DNA of 64,000 nt. Source: Rhizopus arrhizus (lineage: Eukaryota; Mucoromycota; Mucoromycetes; Mucorales; Rhizopodaceae). The stretch covers positions 744,001 through 808,000 of the forward strand of contig JAKZZE010000024.1 of the NCBI GenBank assembly GCA_024220505.1, read 5' to 3'. How positions within the stretch are numbered: position 1 is the first letter of the stretch; each line of letters opens with the position of its first letter. This document shows, in pieces, positions 46,828 through 59,560 of the stretch. The notes under the pieces were generated by a model, which was given only the letters and a program-made list of their open reading frames with translations, was not told the origin of the DNA and searched no databases. Made by a program: the position numbers and the translations under genes.

Positions 46828-47800
46828 TTACCCATCGTATTGTTGAGATTCATGTTTAATCTCTGACTTTACACCTAAAGAAGGGTTTTCATCAACTGGA
46901 TTTTTAGCTTCATCATCAGTAGAAGTAATATAAAATCCATCAGAATTTTTAACAACTAGTGTGATCTTTCTTCTCTTTTGCTCCAAGGCCAGATGTCTCT
47001 CTTCTAATTCTATCAGTCTTTTCTTCTTTTCTATTTCTACTTTTTCTTTTTCTATCTTTTCTTTTTTTAATTTCTTTTTGCTGACTTTCCTCAAAGTGCT
47101 CTTTATAAATCTGCAAGCGTTTGGTTCCACTTTTAACTCCCTTCTTAGAAGAGTGTCTACCTTTTCTATTCAAGTTTGTTGAAGGTGGCTTGAGCTGATC
47201 AATATTGATTACTGGATTTTTAATTCGTGAATAAGCTTCCTCTAGAACTTGAAGTGCATCGGTAACCTGTTATTGAGTTGCAAAATCTTTGATAATGGAA
47301 TACGTATCATGCAAAGTTTTTCAACTTTCAAAAGGAGTTGCATCTTATAACTGAGATGATCGTTAGCGTCATCTAAAAAGTAAATCGGATGTAAATACGA
47401 TAGTATCTATACATACCTTTTTCTTCATTTGATGGTGATGTTTCGTTTTGAGCTTCATTGCTATCATCTTCAGTTACTACGTCGTTAACATCTTCATCAT
47501 CACCTTGAGTACTATCTTATTCTTCGTTTGTGGCAAAATTAATTCCATTATCTGTCTTGTCCTCATTAAATTCATCTTCATCAGTTTGTTCAAAATCCAA
47601 ATCATTTATAGTCGTAAAAGAAGAACAGATATCATAATCAACATCTAATAATGAAGTAGAAACAACAACATCATTTTCTTCGCAGGCGATAACAAATAAT
47701 TCAGAAGTAAATTTGTCGTCCTTAGCGACTGTTTCCTTATTTTGGCCATCTTTCTTTCTATTAGTAGAAGGATCTATTATTATACATAATCAATAAGCAA
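46828..47800 (-). CDS. Upstream part of the OTU element: charged coiled-coil coding remnants
   Basis: Minus-strand frames give a Lys/Glu-rich coiled coil (KKKLKKEKIEKEKVEIEKKK, then ELEERHLALEQKRRK) and, further upstream, a Glu/Asp-rich segment (NDVVTEDDSNEAQNETSPS) and FTTINDLDFEQTDEDEFNED. The run ends at QQYDG with a GTAAGT donor at about 46831. Several stops and phase changes separate the parts, so this is spliced or decayed. It has the charged composition common in Mucoralean transposon N-termini. No DDE domain is seen, so the element's transposase is not identified. Confidence 0.45.
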
Positions 47801-47823
47801 ATAAGAAAAAGAATTCCACAAAC

Positions 47824-49569
47824 TTAGCATTTATTGTGACCTAAAGAGAGGGCAATAGCAGCTGAGTGCGACAATTGAGCATGATCTATGAGTAAGCGCA
47901 TTAAGAGATCATTGTCAGCGATAAATCGGCTGCGCACAAAACCAGTTTGGTACGGAGAGACAAGTTTGAAAGCGCATCGAATCATCCGTGAGTTGATAAT
48001 TCTTGTGAAAACTTTTGCATCCGTGTTTATGAGAGATATAGGCCACCGGTTACGGAGATCTGATAAATTACATTTCTTAGGAAGCAAAGAGACACATGTA
48101 CCATTCCAAGATTCTGAGAAAGAGCCACAAGACAAAGCGTTGTTATAAACAGCTAAAACAATTTCTCGACAATCAGGGTGTGAGACAATTAACTTGAGGA
48201 TTTCATATGGGATACCACCCATGCCTGGACTACTCTTGGGAGGACTATGGGATATCCCAATGAGTATATCATCGAAAGTGATAGGAAATTGAAGCCTCGT
48301 TTGATCCAATGAGGATAGATGCAACTCGGGTGGTAGAGATTTAAGGGGTTCATCAATAGCATTCTGATCAATGGGTTCAGGAGAGTATATGTCAGAGTAA
48401 AATGTAGTTGTCGCATCTAGCATATCCTCGACCGAAGAGCACAGAACGTTAGTAGTGGGATGAACCAATGGTAGTACGAGCTGTTTGGCGATGCCTGTGG
48501 CTACAGTCTTTTTCAGATAACCAGCAGAAAGTTCACCGAGCTCACGCCAACGGATACCCGAGCGCAATGCCAGGGTTTCTACACGATAACGTTGGAAAGA
48601 ATCCAAATGATGTTCCACAACACGAAGCAAAGGTAAATTTTCAGGACTCTGATCAGGATTACGACGAATATTGGACATGATGTGTCAACGTCGATGCTGC
48701 AGTCGTTTCTCAGCCTGAGCCATATCAAAAGCAACTTTTCGGGAGTGTGCTTTTGCGGTTTTTTGTGTAACTGACTTGAGTTCTTGCCACTTCAAAGCAA
48801 CATCCAAATCAGGAGCGAATTTTGCAACAGTATCTGAAATCTTCTGTTCAAGTTTTTCACAAAATGCTGAGTCCTTAGCCAAACGAGGATGGGCGCGCTA
48901 TAGACCTTTGCCGATTTGAGAACCTTGAGAAGGAACGGAAGCTGTGATGTGAAAAACTGATGTCAATAGAAAGTGATCAGACCACGCGGGGATGATATAG
49001 GTTACAGATCCACGATTTCGTTGGGAGTTCAAATCACAAGAAGCAAAGATGTAATCAATGCATGATTATGAATTTCCTCGATGAAAAGTTGTTTGAGCGA
49101 CACATCCATGAGTATCTTGGTGACAATAACGACAGTAAGAACCCATATTAGCCCAAGTGGCGTAAACTGTTACGGCATCTGAAGAAGAAGACGATTGTAT
49201 ACCAGTTTTGGCTGATAAACGTGCATACTGCCAATGAAGAGAATGGAATATATTCCTGTGGGTTTCGTCGACTGTGGAAGAAGAGTCTAGTTCCAAAACA
49301 GCGTACCCTCTTCCAGTGAAGTTTCCTGATATTCCGCTGACCATACCGCAATCAATAACAGAACCAAAAGTAGACAAATTCGCAATCATGTCAGCACAGA
49401 GTTCTTGAGCTCTTCCATTAGCTCGTCCATATTGGCGTGGTAATCCTAAAAGAGATATCTTCAAAATTTCAGCATCGATCGAGAGAGAATAGAGCACCTG
49501 AAAGTGGGTTTCAAATGACTTAAGCTTTGCACCTTCTGAATATAATTTTGTTGCCATTTCAAGAGACAC
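47824..49569 (-). pseudogene. Non-LTR retrotransposon remnant (ORF1 zinc-knuckle part, endonuclease end, RT start)
   Basis: 49569-49066 matches ORF1-type gag with a CCHC-like knuckle (YCRYCHQDTHGC). It is followed directly by the last part of an AP-endonuclease (SCIDYIFASCDLN; AWSDHFLLTSVFH), so the ORF1 end and most of the endonuclease are deleted. Then 48882-48685 and 48678-47824 give the linker (LALRSGIRWREL) and the RT start (HSPPKSSPGMGGIPYEI; LLPKKCNLSDLRNRWPIS; PYQTGFVRSRFIADND), ending before the catalytic YADD. It is related to, but clearly diverged from, the element at 60741-64000. Confidence 0.8.
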
Positions 49570-51135
49570 AACAAATTTAGCAAAACGATGATGACAAATG
49601 CATCATGATTGCCGTTGTACTCAATGGGCTCTTCCCAGTCAAACAGATTTAAGCTCAACGTTTATTTTATCATATGGCTTCCTTTTCTGGAACCTATTTT
49701 CCAAACAGTGGTTTACTTCTTACTCCCCTTTGTCCTTTTTTTTTTACCTTGCTCTCATAAAAGATTTTTTTTTAGCTTTTTGTTTTGTTTTACTTGATCT
49801 GGCTTGAGCAATTACGGTGTCTTGAAACGCCACGTGCTCATTTAAGCCTTTAAATAAAAGCATTGTTCAATTATGATGTATACAACTACGTATAGCTGTA
49901 TACTTGTATGTCTAAACAAATAACTACAAAAAAAAAAAAAAAAAATAGAAGCAGAAGCAAAATAGAATGGTGTATGGTTCAAAGAAACATATAAAAAAAA
50001 GATGGAAGAACTTGTGTGCAGTACAGTTTCTTTGTAGTTGCTTAAAAATACCTACACAGAGGGATCTTTTTTATAGTAATCTACAATTATAATGCAAAAA
50101 AGCAAATTGCGCAGTACTGCTTCGTTATATCTTTCGACAACATGGGCTACGTCGATTATAATTCAAAAAAAGTACATTATCAAATGGATCCACTTTATTT
50201 TACTGATTATTTGTAAAGAAAAAGTAGAGTAGTCTAGAAAAACGTGAAACAGTTCAAAACCGTTCAGACTTGTGCTGATTAGGACTCTATGAATTTTGCT
50301 AGCAGCTCCACTGAGCTTTTAACAGCGTTCCTTTGCGCCATAGTGAGCTGTAAGATCACCTTAAGCAATGAGTAGTATTCAATTAATGAAAGAATCAGCA
50401 GTCCTCTGCTTTCACTTACATCTCTTGGAAAGTTTTTGATAAACAACAAGGAGGTTTCAAATGGCAAAACATTTGATTCTTCTGTATATAATGATCATGA
50501 CATAATTCACCAACTTACTTTCCACTTGTATATTTTATACTATCATAGCCAATTGTTCATAATACTCACATATTTGCCTTCATTTTGTAACTTAGGATTA
50601 TGCCGTAACAAAAGGTCAGTCAAAGTTAACATTAATGATAGTTAGGATTCCACTTATTGTTGAACGTTATGTCAAAATCGAACTTTATTTTTCTTTGTTT
50701 ATAAAATGGGACAGGTTCTTTATTTCTATTTTTTATCACTTATCTTCAACATACTAAATTTCATTATTTTTCAAGCAAACAAAAGCTCTAGTTAAGCAAG
50801 AGCATATATTAATGATGTTTTTATTTTGCAAACAACGAAAGCTAGCACATGTTTATACATTAATCGGCCATATAGTGACTGTGTAAAAAACGGATGATAG
50901 TTTCATACAAGTCTAAAACAGCACTTTATAGTGAATTCATTTTAATAGATCAGAAAGTACGTAGAAATATTTTAAAACTTTTATTTAGTTGAAGGGTATG
51001 TATTCTGTTCTGCGATCATAGCATTGTATAGTGCCTTGGACGCTGCTTGAAGTCTGCCTAAATCACGATTTCGCACAAACTTCTAATAATGCAATTGTCA
51101 CTTGTTTGACTGAAAGAGAGCCATTGTTGTCGGAA
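49570..51135. other. Accessory spacer, no clear gene
   Basis: AT-rich. An open minus-strand stretch at 50279-50467 (ETSLLFIKNFPRDV; QRNAVKSSVELLAKFIES) may be a spliced fragment but is not recognised. An A19 run lies at 49928-49946. Confidence 0.45.
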
Positions 51136-52668
51136 CTAGATAAAGGCTCTTTTATTAAGCCTACAGCGTCGTGCTGGAAGTGGCTGTTCTTCTGCTTGAT
51201 AATCTGGATCATTATCAATATCATCTGTATCCGTGTCTTCACCAATATCGACTATTATGCACAAATTATTATTATATTAATTTAGACAAATATAAGACTA
51301 TCACATTTTTTTTTTATATTTACTGTCAATTTCGAGGTTGTTGTTCATTTCATCTGTTGGATCACCTTCCATCACCTCTTCACTTCCTTCTTCTTCTGTT
51401 ATCAGTTGACAATTTTCAACTTCTACATCTCTGTTTCTTTGTCTTGGCATATCAGGAAATGATACCTCTCCTAGGCCACGCACTAAAGCCCTCCAAATTT
51501 GGTTATGATTTTCGTAACGCCACAAGTATTCCATTAGCCGATAAGGACACTCGAGCTTTGTACGATGTCTAGCTTGCATTTCTTTTTTGACATCAGCCCA
51601 CAATCCTTCTATAATGTTTGTGCTAATCATCCCTTGAGTATTGTTTTGGTGAACTTGATCTTCCGTAGCAAACCCAAGGGAATGATTAACTACTTGATGC
51701 CTGTAAATATGCTGCTCACTATCCATCATTGCAACTTGAAGCGCTCCAGTGCGGGCATTGTACCGCTCCCTAGGATGTAAGCCGCTATAGGCACGCCAGC
51801 CATCTGTTCTGATTGTTGTACCTGGAACAACATACTTTCGAATTATAGGTATAAGGGTGCGTGCATTTCTGTTTGGAACAGTGCATAAAAACCTGCAACC
51901 TGCTTTGAACTGAGGTATCAATCTTGTTTCAGTAACTCCGTTTGCTTGTGATATTGTCATAACCCTATTTGTACCCAAGGCAATAGCTTCGACCATGCCC
52001 AAAACCCATACGCCTTCTACTCGATGGCCTCTATGGTACTTTCTTTTACCAAGTTTCGATTCATCAATTTGGACATGGTCTACGCCTGGCCCACCTATAT
52101 CACATAAATTAATAAAGATATAAGAGAAATATTTATAACTTACCGAACATAATTGGATTATGTCTTAACAAATCGCTTTCAAATACAACAATAAGATCTC
52201 GGTATAGCTGGGCTATTATCTTGTGGTCAATTGAAAGATCTCTGTAAATTGTTGAAAATCTTTCTTGGTTCATCGTAAGGCGAAATATAACCTTCAATGT
52301 GATACGGATGTCGCATCTCTTGCGGTAAAACATCGAACTTTTTGTAACAGATTGAGAGACCTCTGTAGGATGCGCAGCACGATTATAACAACGAAATTGA
52401 TATTGGTTACGGGATGCTCTCCATGTTGGACCACGCATTATTTCGCTGCACTTAGGACATCTAACCTCTGGTTGAGTAGAAATAGCTCCAATACGTCTTA
52501 AAAAACTAAAAAAAATGATTAGCACTTTTATTTCTATAAAAAAAAATTCAATATTTACTTCCAATAAGAATCGTAAGAAACTATGATTGCCTCTCTTTCC
52601 AATTCACCATTAGATACAACCCTTGAGCTTGTTTCGTTTGAGATTAAATCGTGATAGTTTGTTGACAT
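51136..52668 (-). CDS. Merlin/IS1016/ISXO2-type DDE transposase with three introns, apparently intact
   Basis: Exons 52668-52559, 52505-52144, 52094-51324 and 51251-51136 total 1359 nt, 452 aa, in one open frame. N-terminal zinc ribbon: RCPKCSEIMRGP then RCYNRAAH. DDE core: HVQIDESKLGKRKYHRGHR (first Asp), TIRTDGWRAYSGL (second Asp) and STNIIEGLWADVKKEM (Glu), with NHS before it as in the IS1595/IS1016 families (ISXO2-like domain). The C-terminus is acidic (IGEDTDTDDIDNDPDYQAEE), then a basic end. Splice sites are standard (GTAAAT, GTAAGT, GTAAAT). Retained catalytic triad and frame suggest recent activity or domestication; no terminal repeats were identified. Confidence 0.85.
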
Positions 52669-53213
52669 TATTGATGCACTACAATTAATTAAAACGCGAA
52701 TATCTAAGCAAGGCAAGACTATATGCAAATAAGAAAAAGTAATAGAAAACAATAAAGTGATGCAATTAGCAGAGAGCATATGACTAATATTAACCTGCAA
52801 GTTACCTTCAATTTAAGAAAAATACCTAGTAAAAACCAGAAGACAATAATAAATTTTTTTATGAAGGAAAATTTTAACGTATTAAAACTCATCAAAGAAT
52901 ATGAGAGTTCAAAAATGATGCAAACATACTGAACAGTGACTTTAAAAATACAAAAGATACTCGCACAAAGAATTGCAAGCAGACATATTTGATAGTTCTC
53001 TTTGGATTACAGGTCAATAATAAAATTCTTACGATTAAAGAATAATTTTTTATTTGTAAAAATTTTAAAACCCAAAATGAGCACATAATATTTGACATAT
53101 TGTATTGCCCGGGCCAGTTCAAAGAAGTGTTAGAGAAACTAAAAACCTTTTGATAGCCAAAAAGGTAAAAAGGATAAAGAAGGGAAGATGATAGGGAGGT
53201 GTAATCAATACAT
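52669..53213. other. AT-rich spacer upstream of the Merlin-type gene
   Basis: No gene recognised. It should contain the promoter of the minus-strand transposase gene, and perhaps one element terminus. Confidence 0.45.
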
Positions 53214-53595
53214 TTAAGAGTTAGAGAATAACCAAGATAATAATTTTTGACCAAGAGGGGGAACATCGGGAGAGATTTGATCGTGATGCAAATAATCTAG
53301 TTCATGTAAAATTTGACAGATAATTGGCCAACGAATAGACCATGCAATATGCTTTGAGCGGTTTTTGTCGTTTGGTTTCTTTCTGGAAGTGGGCAGCTTG
53401 TTTAAGAGAAATGACAGAGGGTCAGGGATAGATTGTGGCATTTGCAGACGTCGATGCATATGAAGGCATTCAATGGCATGAGTCCTTGTTAGTAGATCAA
53501 ATGGGTGGTAGATACACGGTTTGGGAATAAAATTCTTACAGTCTTTTTCAGATGAATGAGAATTTAAAACTAGAGAGCAGCCACAGAAAATCTAA
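53214..53595 (-). pseudogene. Non-LTR ORF2 C-terminal remnant
   Basis: Minus-strand open frame reading NFIPKPCIYHPFDLLTRTHA, then IECLHMHRRLQMPQSIPDP and SIRWPIICQILHELDYLHHD. This resembles the extreme C-terminal segment, after the RT, of fungal LINE ORF2 proteins as I remember them. No RT motif is included, so the assignment rests on this weak resemblance and on the neighbourhood. Confidence 0.4.
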
Positions 53596-54774
53596 ATTAT
53601 AGATCTGGAACATAAATTATTTAAACAGTTTTGGTTGTTGTTCACGCTTGTGTAGTCTTCATTGTAAAATCGACAAATTTGATGTCTGGTCTTATTTGCT
53701 TTTCCCCATATTCTCTTCATATTCCAATGATACAACAATATATGGTCAATTCAAAAAGAGTTTACGAATAGCAAATACCTCAATCATCATCTTTTTAACT
53801 GAAAGATTCTGCTAGTAGTATCTTTTAAGCCATTATAAGTTTTCAAAGATACCAATTAGCATGCTTATCAGCTATGTTTCGTTGTCAAGACAACAATAAA
53901 GTTACACAATCAAGTTAAAGATGAATCACTTTTTCATGGTAGGAAGTTTGCTCACGGTAAATGTACTTGATGCCATTAAGGTTGAGTTTGCTTATTTTAC
54001 CACTTGATTTGTTGTCAAAAGGAGAAAAAAAAGGTACAAGAATATTTTTAAAGGGGAAAGAAATGAAGAAGGAAATTTATAAAACATATTTAACGACTAC
54101 TGAAAAACAGGAAGTATTGAGAGTTCCCGTGCATCAGAAATATCGGCTGCTGAACGAAACATCTTGAAGTAAACGCTGTATGTAATGCTGTATCCTGTCA
54201 TCGTTACTAACTAAATTGCTATCCACAGCAATTCCGGATTATCATCAATTTTGGATTTTGCTGATGACAATGATCAGAATTCAAGAAGGAAAACACGCTA
54301 TCTCTGGATTTGAATGATGTATGAATTCAAGTCATAAAGATAAAGACATATATATGTTAGTAATTGTTCAAATACTGATTTATTATTATATAGCATTGTA
54401 GGGAAGACAACATAAAAGGTGTACAATAGTATGTTGCAAGAAATATGGATGAAGAACTTCTCGATATCAGCATAATCAAAGGATTAAAATTAATTCAGCA
54501 AGTGAGAGTATTTGTCTGTTGCAAATACTTGGTTCTTTGCTCATCGATAACTTTAGTTTTGTACTAGGCTGATATCATCAAATGCTAGTATTCGCACAGA
54601 GCTCGATATCGTACACAACATTTGGTTGTCGCTTTGTGATAGTCTCTTGGAGATGATTGATGAATTACCACGGAAGTATAGATGAAAGAATTTCAATTTC
54701 TATGCAAACATTCAACTAGCCCTAACTGCTCTCTTTTTATAAATTGGTTCTGACACATGAAGAATATTCACTAT

Positions 54775-54825
<51 letters not shown>

Positions 54826-55189
54826 CGGCTTATTCAAAAAACGATGCTGAGAGTGACAATATTTGCAGATAATAAAGTTGAGCAATAAAAGGAAATAGTA
54901 CTTGAAAACCTAGTGAGTGAGTCTCTATGTAACCTCTTTATTAGATTTCAAGACGAGAGAGAGACCATTTAATCACACTACACTTTTGTATAGAAAATGG
55001 AATTATTCAGGAATCGAAGTGAACTCAAGGTCAATTATACTATTGGGCTTGATGAAAAGTATAAAAAATTTTTTATACGGTAAACATTGGATAAAAGTTT
55101 TAAAGAATAATATGATGTAGTCAGTACTTACTGTTTCTCATGTAGAATTTGAGTAATCTCATACGAATAATAAGTATTTGATGAAGTAA
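53596..55189. other. Accessory spacer with a 45-nt poly-A tract
   Basis: No gene recognised. A45 at 54779-54823 could be the tail of a retroposed copy in plus orientation, but the sequence before it (to about 54300) shows no coding match. Confidence 0.5.
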
Positions 55190-55553
55190 ATACGACATTA
55201 TTCAAGCTATCAATGGTTTTAAAGATAACCCTACTGAAGAGTCTGTAACTATACTTGGCTTACCAAATCCAAAAGACAGTTCGCCTAGTCTTGTGCCAAA
55301 CCAACAATCAAACTCTGAAAACAAACCCGAGTATGATGACGATAAAACGGTTGTCGAAACCTACCTCTTCGAAGAATTGGACCAGCTAGACCAACAAGAA
55401 TCATTGAAATTAGCACAAAAGAAAATTGAAAAAATATACTTCAAATTCTATGAATGGGCCAAAATCGAAAGAGGAGTTAATAGTATGAAGCAAGACTTGG
55501 CTAGAAAACTTTCTAAAGCAGTAACCCAATGGAGCCATAAAAAAATTCTCTGA
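55190..55553 (+). CDS. Hypothetical acidic, helical ORF
   Basis: An open frame reads IIQAINGFKDNPTEESVTIL and then VETYLFEELDQLDQQESLKL and KIYFKFYEWAKIERGVNSMK. It looks like protein-coding sequence by composition and predicted helices, and homology-like text continues past the stop in another frame (ESNRSSVEAYIAVKPAHLKA). No family recognised; possibly a decayed element-encoded gag-like protein. Confidence 0.35.
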
Positions 55554-55921
55554 ACCTGAATCAAATAGAAGCAGTGTAGAAGCTTATATTGCTGTCAAAC
55601 CTGCTCACCTGAAGGCATTAATTTCTAGACACATGATATATCCGACCCTAATGCGTTGTTAAAGTATGAATACTGTATTATAAGAATATTTGTAGACAAT
55701 AAACATATTATCATTAAAGATTAAAGAAGGCAATATTTAGAGCAGATAAAGAGACAAAGAGAAAACAAAGCTTTATATATTAATTTGTAAAAAGTCTAAT
55801 TTCAAAATGATTTGTGATGTTATGAGTATAGCAAGATAATTCAATGACAATTAAAAGAATATTGATGACAAGAGTTTAACAAGATACAAAGATTCAGTGA
55901 CCAACAAGTATAGCATAAATT

Positions 55922-56052
55922 ATTGTTTGATAAAAAGAATTGTTTGATAGACAGCATTGTTTGATAGACAGCATTGTTTGATAAAGAGCATTGTTTGATA
56001 AAGAGCATTGTTTGATAAAGAGCATCGACTGATAAAAGCATCGTTTGAAAAG
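55922..56052. repeat. 17-bp minisatellite
   Basis: About seven and a half copies of attgtttgataaagagc with small changes (tagacagc, taaaaaga variants; the last copies are more diverged). Confidence 0.9.
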
Positions 56053-56099
56053 AAATCCGCAACTTGAAACAACGGGCTTGGAACAATACTGAAAGCGCA

Positions 56100-56660
56100 C
56101 TTAAAAGCCTGTGCATATAGCACATCTTCTTGGTATTTCAATAGAATTGGTACCATCCAATATTGAACCAGAGAAGAAAAAAGAACAAGTGGGAGGTACT
56201 CGAATAGATGAACACAGGCAGTCCTCTGTCTCTTCCAGTATTGGCACCAACCCAATATAGCAAACTGGAATGTGAGGTGCTCGTCCCATGCTAAAGACTG
56301 ATTACTCAGTCCAAGAACGTACTAGGACATCCAACATATGCAATGCGAATCCCACAAGAGCTTTTCGGAACCAACGACCCGTCTCCACAAGCCCGATTAA
56401 AAAACGAACAAGTAGAAGTAATCGAACCGCTGAACACAGGCAGTCCTCTGTCTCCTCCAGTATTGGCACCAACCCAATATAGCAAACTGGAATGTGAGGT
56501 GCTCGTCCCATGCTAAAGACTGATTACTCAGTCCAAGAACGTACTAAGGCAACATGTGTTCATACCCCAAGTACATGTGCAAGAGCTCTTCGGAACCAAA
56601 CTATCCGTTCCCACAAGCCGAGACAAAAGAAGATTGCATATCAGTATTGAACCAAGTAGA
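56100..56660. repeat. 222-bp tandem repeat, about two and a half units
   Basis: gaacacaggcagtcctctgt begins at 56210 and again at 56432, and the following 115 bp are nearly identical (one c/t change seen). Preceding segments (gaacaagtRgRRgtaMtcg) and a third partial unit after 56548 (aagaacgtactaaggc, gagctcttcggaacc) are more diverged. Units contain the same kind of non-coding text; a coding role is not supported. Confidence 0.85.
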
Positions 56661-58059
56661 GGTAGAAGCGACTTTTGAGCTGATTGACAAGATGACAGTA
56701 GCTTGAAGCAGATGAACAAGGCAGAAGCATAAAGTAGATTGATACCAAAGCCAACAAGTGAGTGTATAATTAGCCAAAGATAAACGATGACAGGGTTTGA
56801 TAAATTTTGGTTATTTGAAGTACTATTTGACAACTACTACTAGATGAATTGTAATCATGGCATGGATTTATAAGTTTATATATTTACACAGTAGATGATA
56901 TGAGAGTGATGAGCACAATGAGAATGATGTGAATGATGATTGATTACAAGACAAGAAAGGATGCATAACTAGACAACTAAGTGAATTATAATCTGATATG
57001 AATTTATACAATTATATTTTTACCCAGTAGATGATGATGAGAACGATAAGAATAATGCTTTTGTAAGATGAAAAGGCTGTGTATTTATATTTTTTTTTAA
57101 AAAAAATAATGAGAAAAAAATGACTCATTGTTTACAATAAGTTTAGTATCCATATTTTATAAAATGATTTTCTTGACTTTCTATTTACTTTATCAATTCC
57201 TAACATTATCCCTTTGCATACCGTATTTCAGACAAACGGCGAATTCAAAAAAGGCGGTCCTATTCACACTTTTATTTTGCTTATAAAAGTGAAAATAATA
57301 AAGAATGAAAAAGCAACATTCAAAGCACATTTAATTTACTTTATTAAAGGCTTTATTTCTTTTCAAATCATCATTTATTTAAATAGCTCATGCAAGCAAA
57401 TGACGAAAGTAACACAGCATGAACCTTGTATTTCATTATCTTTTTTAGGTAACATATATAAAAAAATTTTATTTACGCAGTCATTAATGAGATAAGTTCC
57501 CTTTAAGAAATAACAAAGCAATCAAATGGTTACTTTTCATAGTAATTAGCTTTCATAAAGATAGTTTAGTCCTTTTGAACTTTTCCCATGGATATTTTTA
57601 CTCTCCTTTTTTCTCTTGTTAAAATCATATGTCAATCAAATTTTCTTGCATACTGTGTTACACATGGCTGTGAAAATTCTCTCCTTTATTCATTTTATAA
57701 GAAACGATAGTAATGACCACTTTTACAGAAAGAGTTGTATGGATAAGCTAAGGTTTGAGTGAATTCATTTTTCTTTTGGTTTACAATTTTCATTAAAAAA
57801 AAAAGAGGGGTGGGAGTGGACAATAATACAATGACTCTAAATTAATTTTCAAACAAAGAAATCTATTGAGGATAGTTTTAACCTCATAACAAAATAAAGT
57901 TTTCTTTTTCTCATCCATTAAGTCATAACAAAATAAAGTTTTCTTTTTTCCCATCCATCAACTCATTAAAAAAAAACATGTCAGCTCAAATCTCTGTAAA
58001 TTGCACGCGGCCTTTAGTTATATCTAAAGATAATTCAAAAGAAAGTAAGACGCGAGGGT
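56661..58059. other. Accessory spacer
   Basis: No gene recognised. Contains a T/A palindrome at about 57087-57106 and a 39-bp tandem duplication at 57886-57963 (cataacaaaataaagttttc twice). The open frame at 57214-57495 shows no recognisable domain. Confidence 0.5.
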
Positions 58060-58393
58060 TTACATTCTTAAAACATACCACAGGATTGAAGAGATTGCAG
58101 AATTTGTTGGCTTGAACAAGTCTACTGTGCAAGATGTAAAAACCAATATTGATAACTATGCCAGCCCTTTGTCTCACAAGCAAACTGGGTGATCATTGAA
58201 AATAAATGAAAGAACTGAAAAGGACTTGAAGAGGATAATTAGGGAGGATCCTTTTGCCTCTTATAAAGAAATAAATATGGAATCAGCAAATCTGGGCGAA
58301 GGAGCACATCAATTGGACCAAAGATTAATGGAGGGAATTATTACCTCATTCTTGATTTTCCAAGAATTCAAAAAACTTGTTTATCTACTTTGA
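58060..58393 (+). pseudogene. Tc1/mariner (IS630-like) transposase N-terminal remnant
   Basis: Plus-strand reading gives the helix-turn-helix IEEIAEFVGLNKSTVQDVKT, then ASPLSHKQTG, a stop codon in place of the next residue (58190), then LKINERTEKDLKRIIREDPF and ASYKEINMESANLG. After that the sequence jumps to later transposase text (EGAHQLDQRLMEG), implying an internal deletion, and then ends. Non-functional. Confidence 0.75.
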
Positions 58394-59113
58394 AACGGTA
58401 AATAAACGAAAAAAGTCTCACTAAGCTAACAAATAAATAAATACGACATATTTTGTTTTTAAAAAAAAATTTATAGCTAATAGCATGAAACTTAAGTCCA
58501 AAGAAAGAAGAAGAGAATCTTTAATCATCTTTTTTTTTATGAAAATAGCATTATAGTAAAGAAGACAATGTTATCGTTTGTACAATCATTTGCTGCATAA
58601 ACTTTACTTGTGATTGAAAGACCTCTCATTTCCTATCGTTTTTAATAATAAAGTGTAATAACATACGCATAAAAGGTTCATTTCTGTATCAAGTCTATTT
58701 TCAATACAGAAATCCTTTTTAGTTTTATAAAATAAGATGTAGCATATATTTAATGGGTTCTCTCTTCTGTCTTCACTCAATAAAGAGGTTCAAGAGATTC
58801 ATCAATCATTTATTTGTATTTTACAAGACCGCAATGGTCGCATGATGTCTTGTAGTCATCAATTTGATTGTGTCAGATCAAAAGGAAGAATAGAAAGAAG
58901 CTAAAAACTCCTTCAGGGTCAAATGTATTTTGATAACACAGGACTTCAACCAAGGTGGCAACTGAATTCGTCCAAAAAAAAATTAAATTTAGACCAAATT
59001 AGAAAGAGAGTTTCATTTGAAAATAAGACCAGATTCGACCAAACAGTACTGGTCTTTCAGCTAAAGTCGACATTTTCTTTGTATTAAAAACGAGCGAATT
59101 AATAACATTCATT
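58394..59113. other. Accessory spacer, nothing identified
   Basis: AT-rich sequence without a recognisable coding frame or repeat. Confidence 0.45.
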
Positions 59114-59560
59114 TTAAGGATGAACAAAGTGAATATCAAATGTATATATTTTTGGATATTCAAGTATCGAACCAGAATCAAGAAGAACATTCAGTTCGTT
59201 CAACATATCATTTATGCTATCCTTTGCCTCAAAGGTCCTGTCCAGCGCACTACTGACCGCTTTTTCGTTGACCGTCAACTCGAAGTTTTTCCTCCAAACC
59301 CCATAGATGCTCACGGTATTTACACAGGACTGTAAATTCGTGATGAAAACTGTGGGATTGTCGACATGTGTGATGTCAACCAAAATGGAATCAGGCATAG
59401 TGCCTTTCAGGAACGGCTTATTAGTGTCTATTGGGAAAGACAACTGAGACTCCTCATTCGTTGCAGAGGTGTTGATAATAGACAGTTTGGTAGAGTTAGA
59501 GTTGCGAACAACATTAGCCCAAGATCTAGTTGCAAGATTGTTGCTAGAGGATTAAATTCC
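59114..59560 (-). pseudogene. Probable ORF1 (gag-like) remnant of a non-LTR element
   Basis: An open frame on the minus strand reads TRSWANVVRNSNSTKL, then SQLSFPIDTNKPFLKG, DSILVDITHVDNPTVFIT and KNFELTVNEKAVSSALDRTF. The layout faintly resembles the N-terminal half of the ORF1 at 60741 (SAVFDLQSTNVTIDAFLTAL). No zinc knuckle follows. Assignment is tentative. Confidence 0.35.

Noticed and set aside
55922..56052. CRISPR-like array
   Set aside because: The 17-bp units are contiguous, without unique spacers, and the organism is a eukaryote; it is a minisatellite.
57214..57495. 93-codon open frame
   Set aside because: No recognisable domain, low-complexity and isolated among decayed elements.
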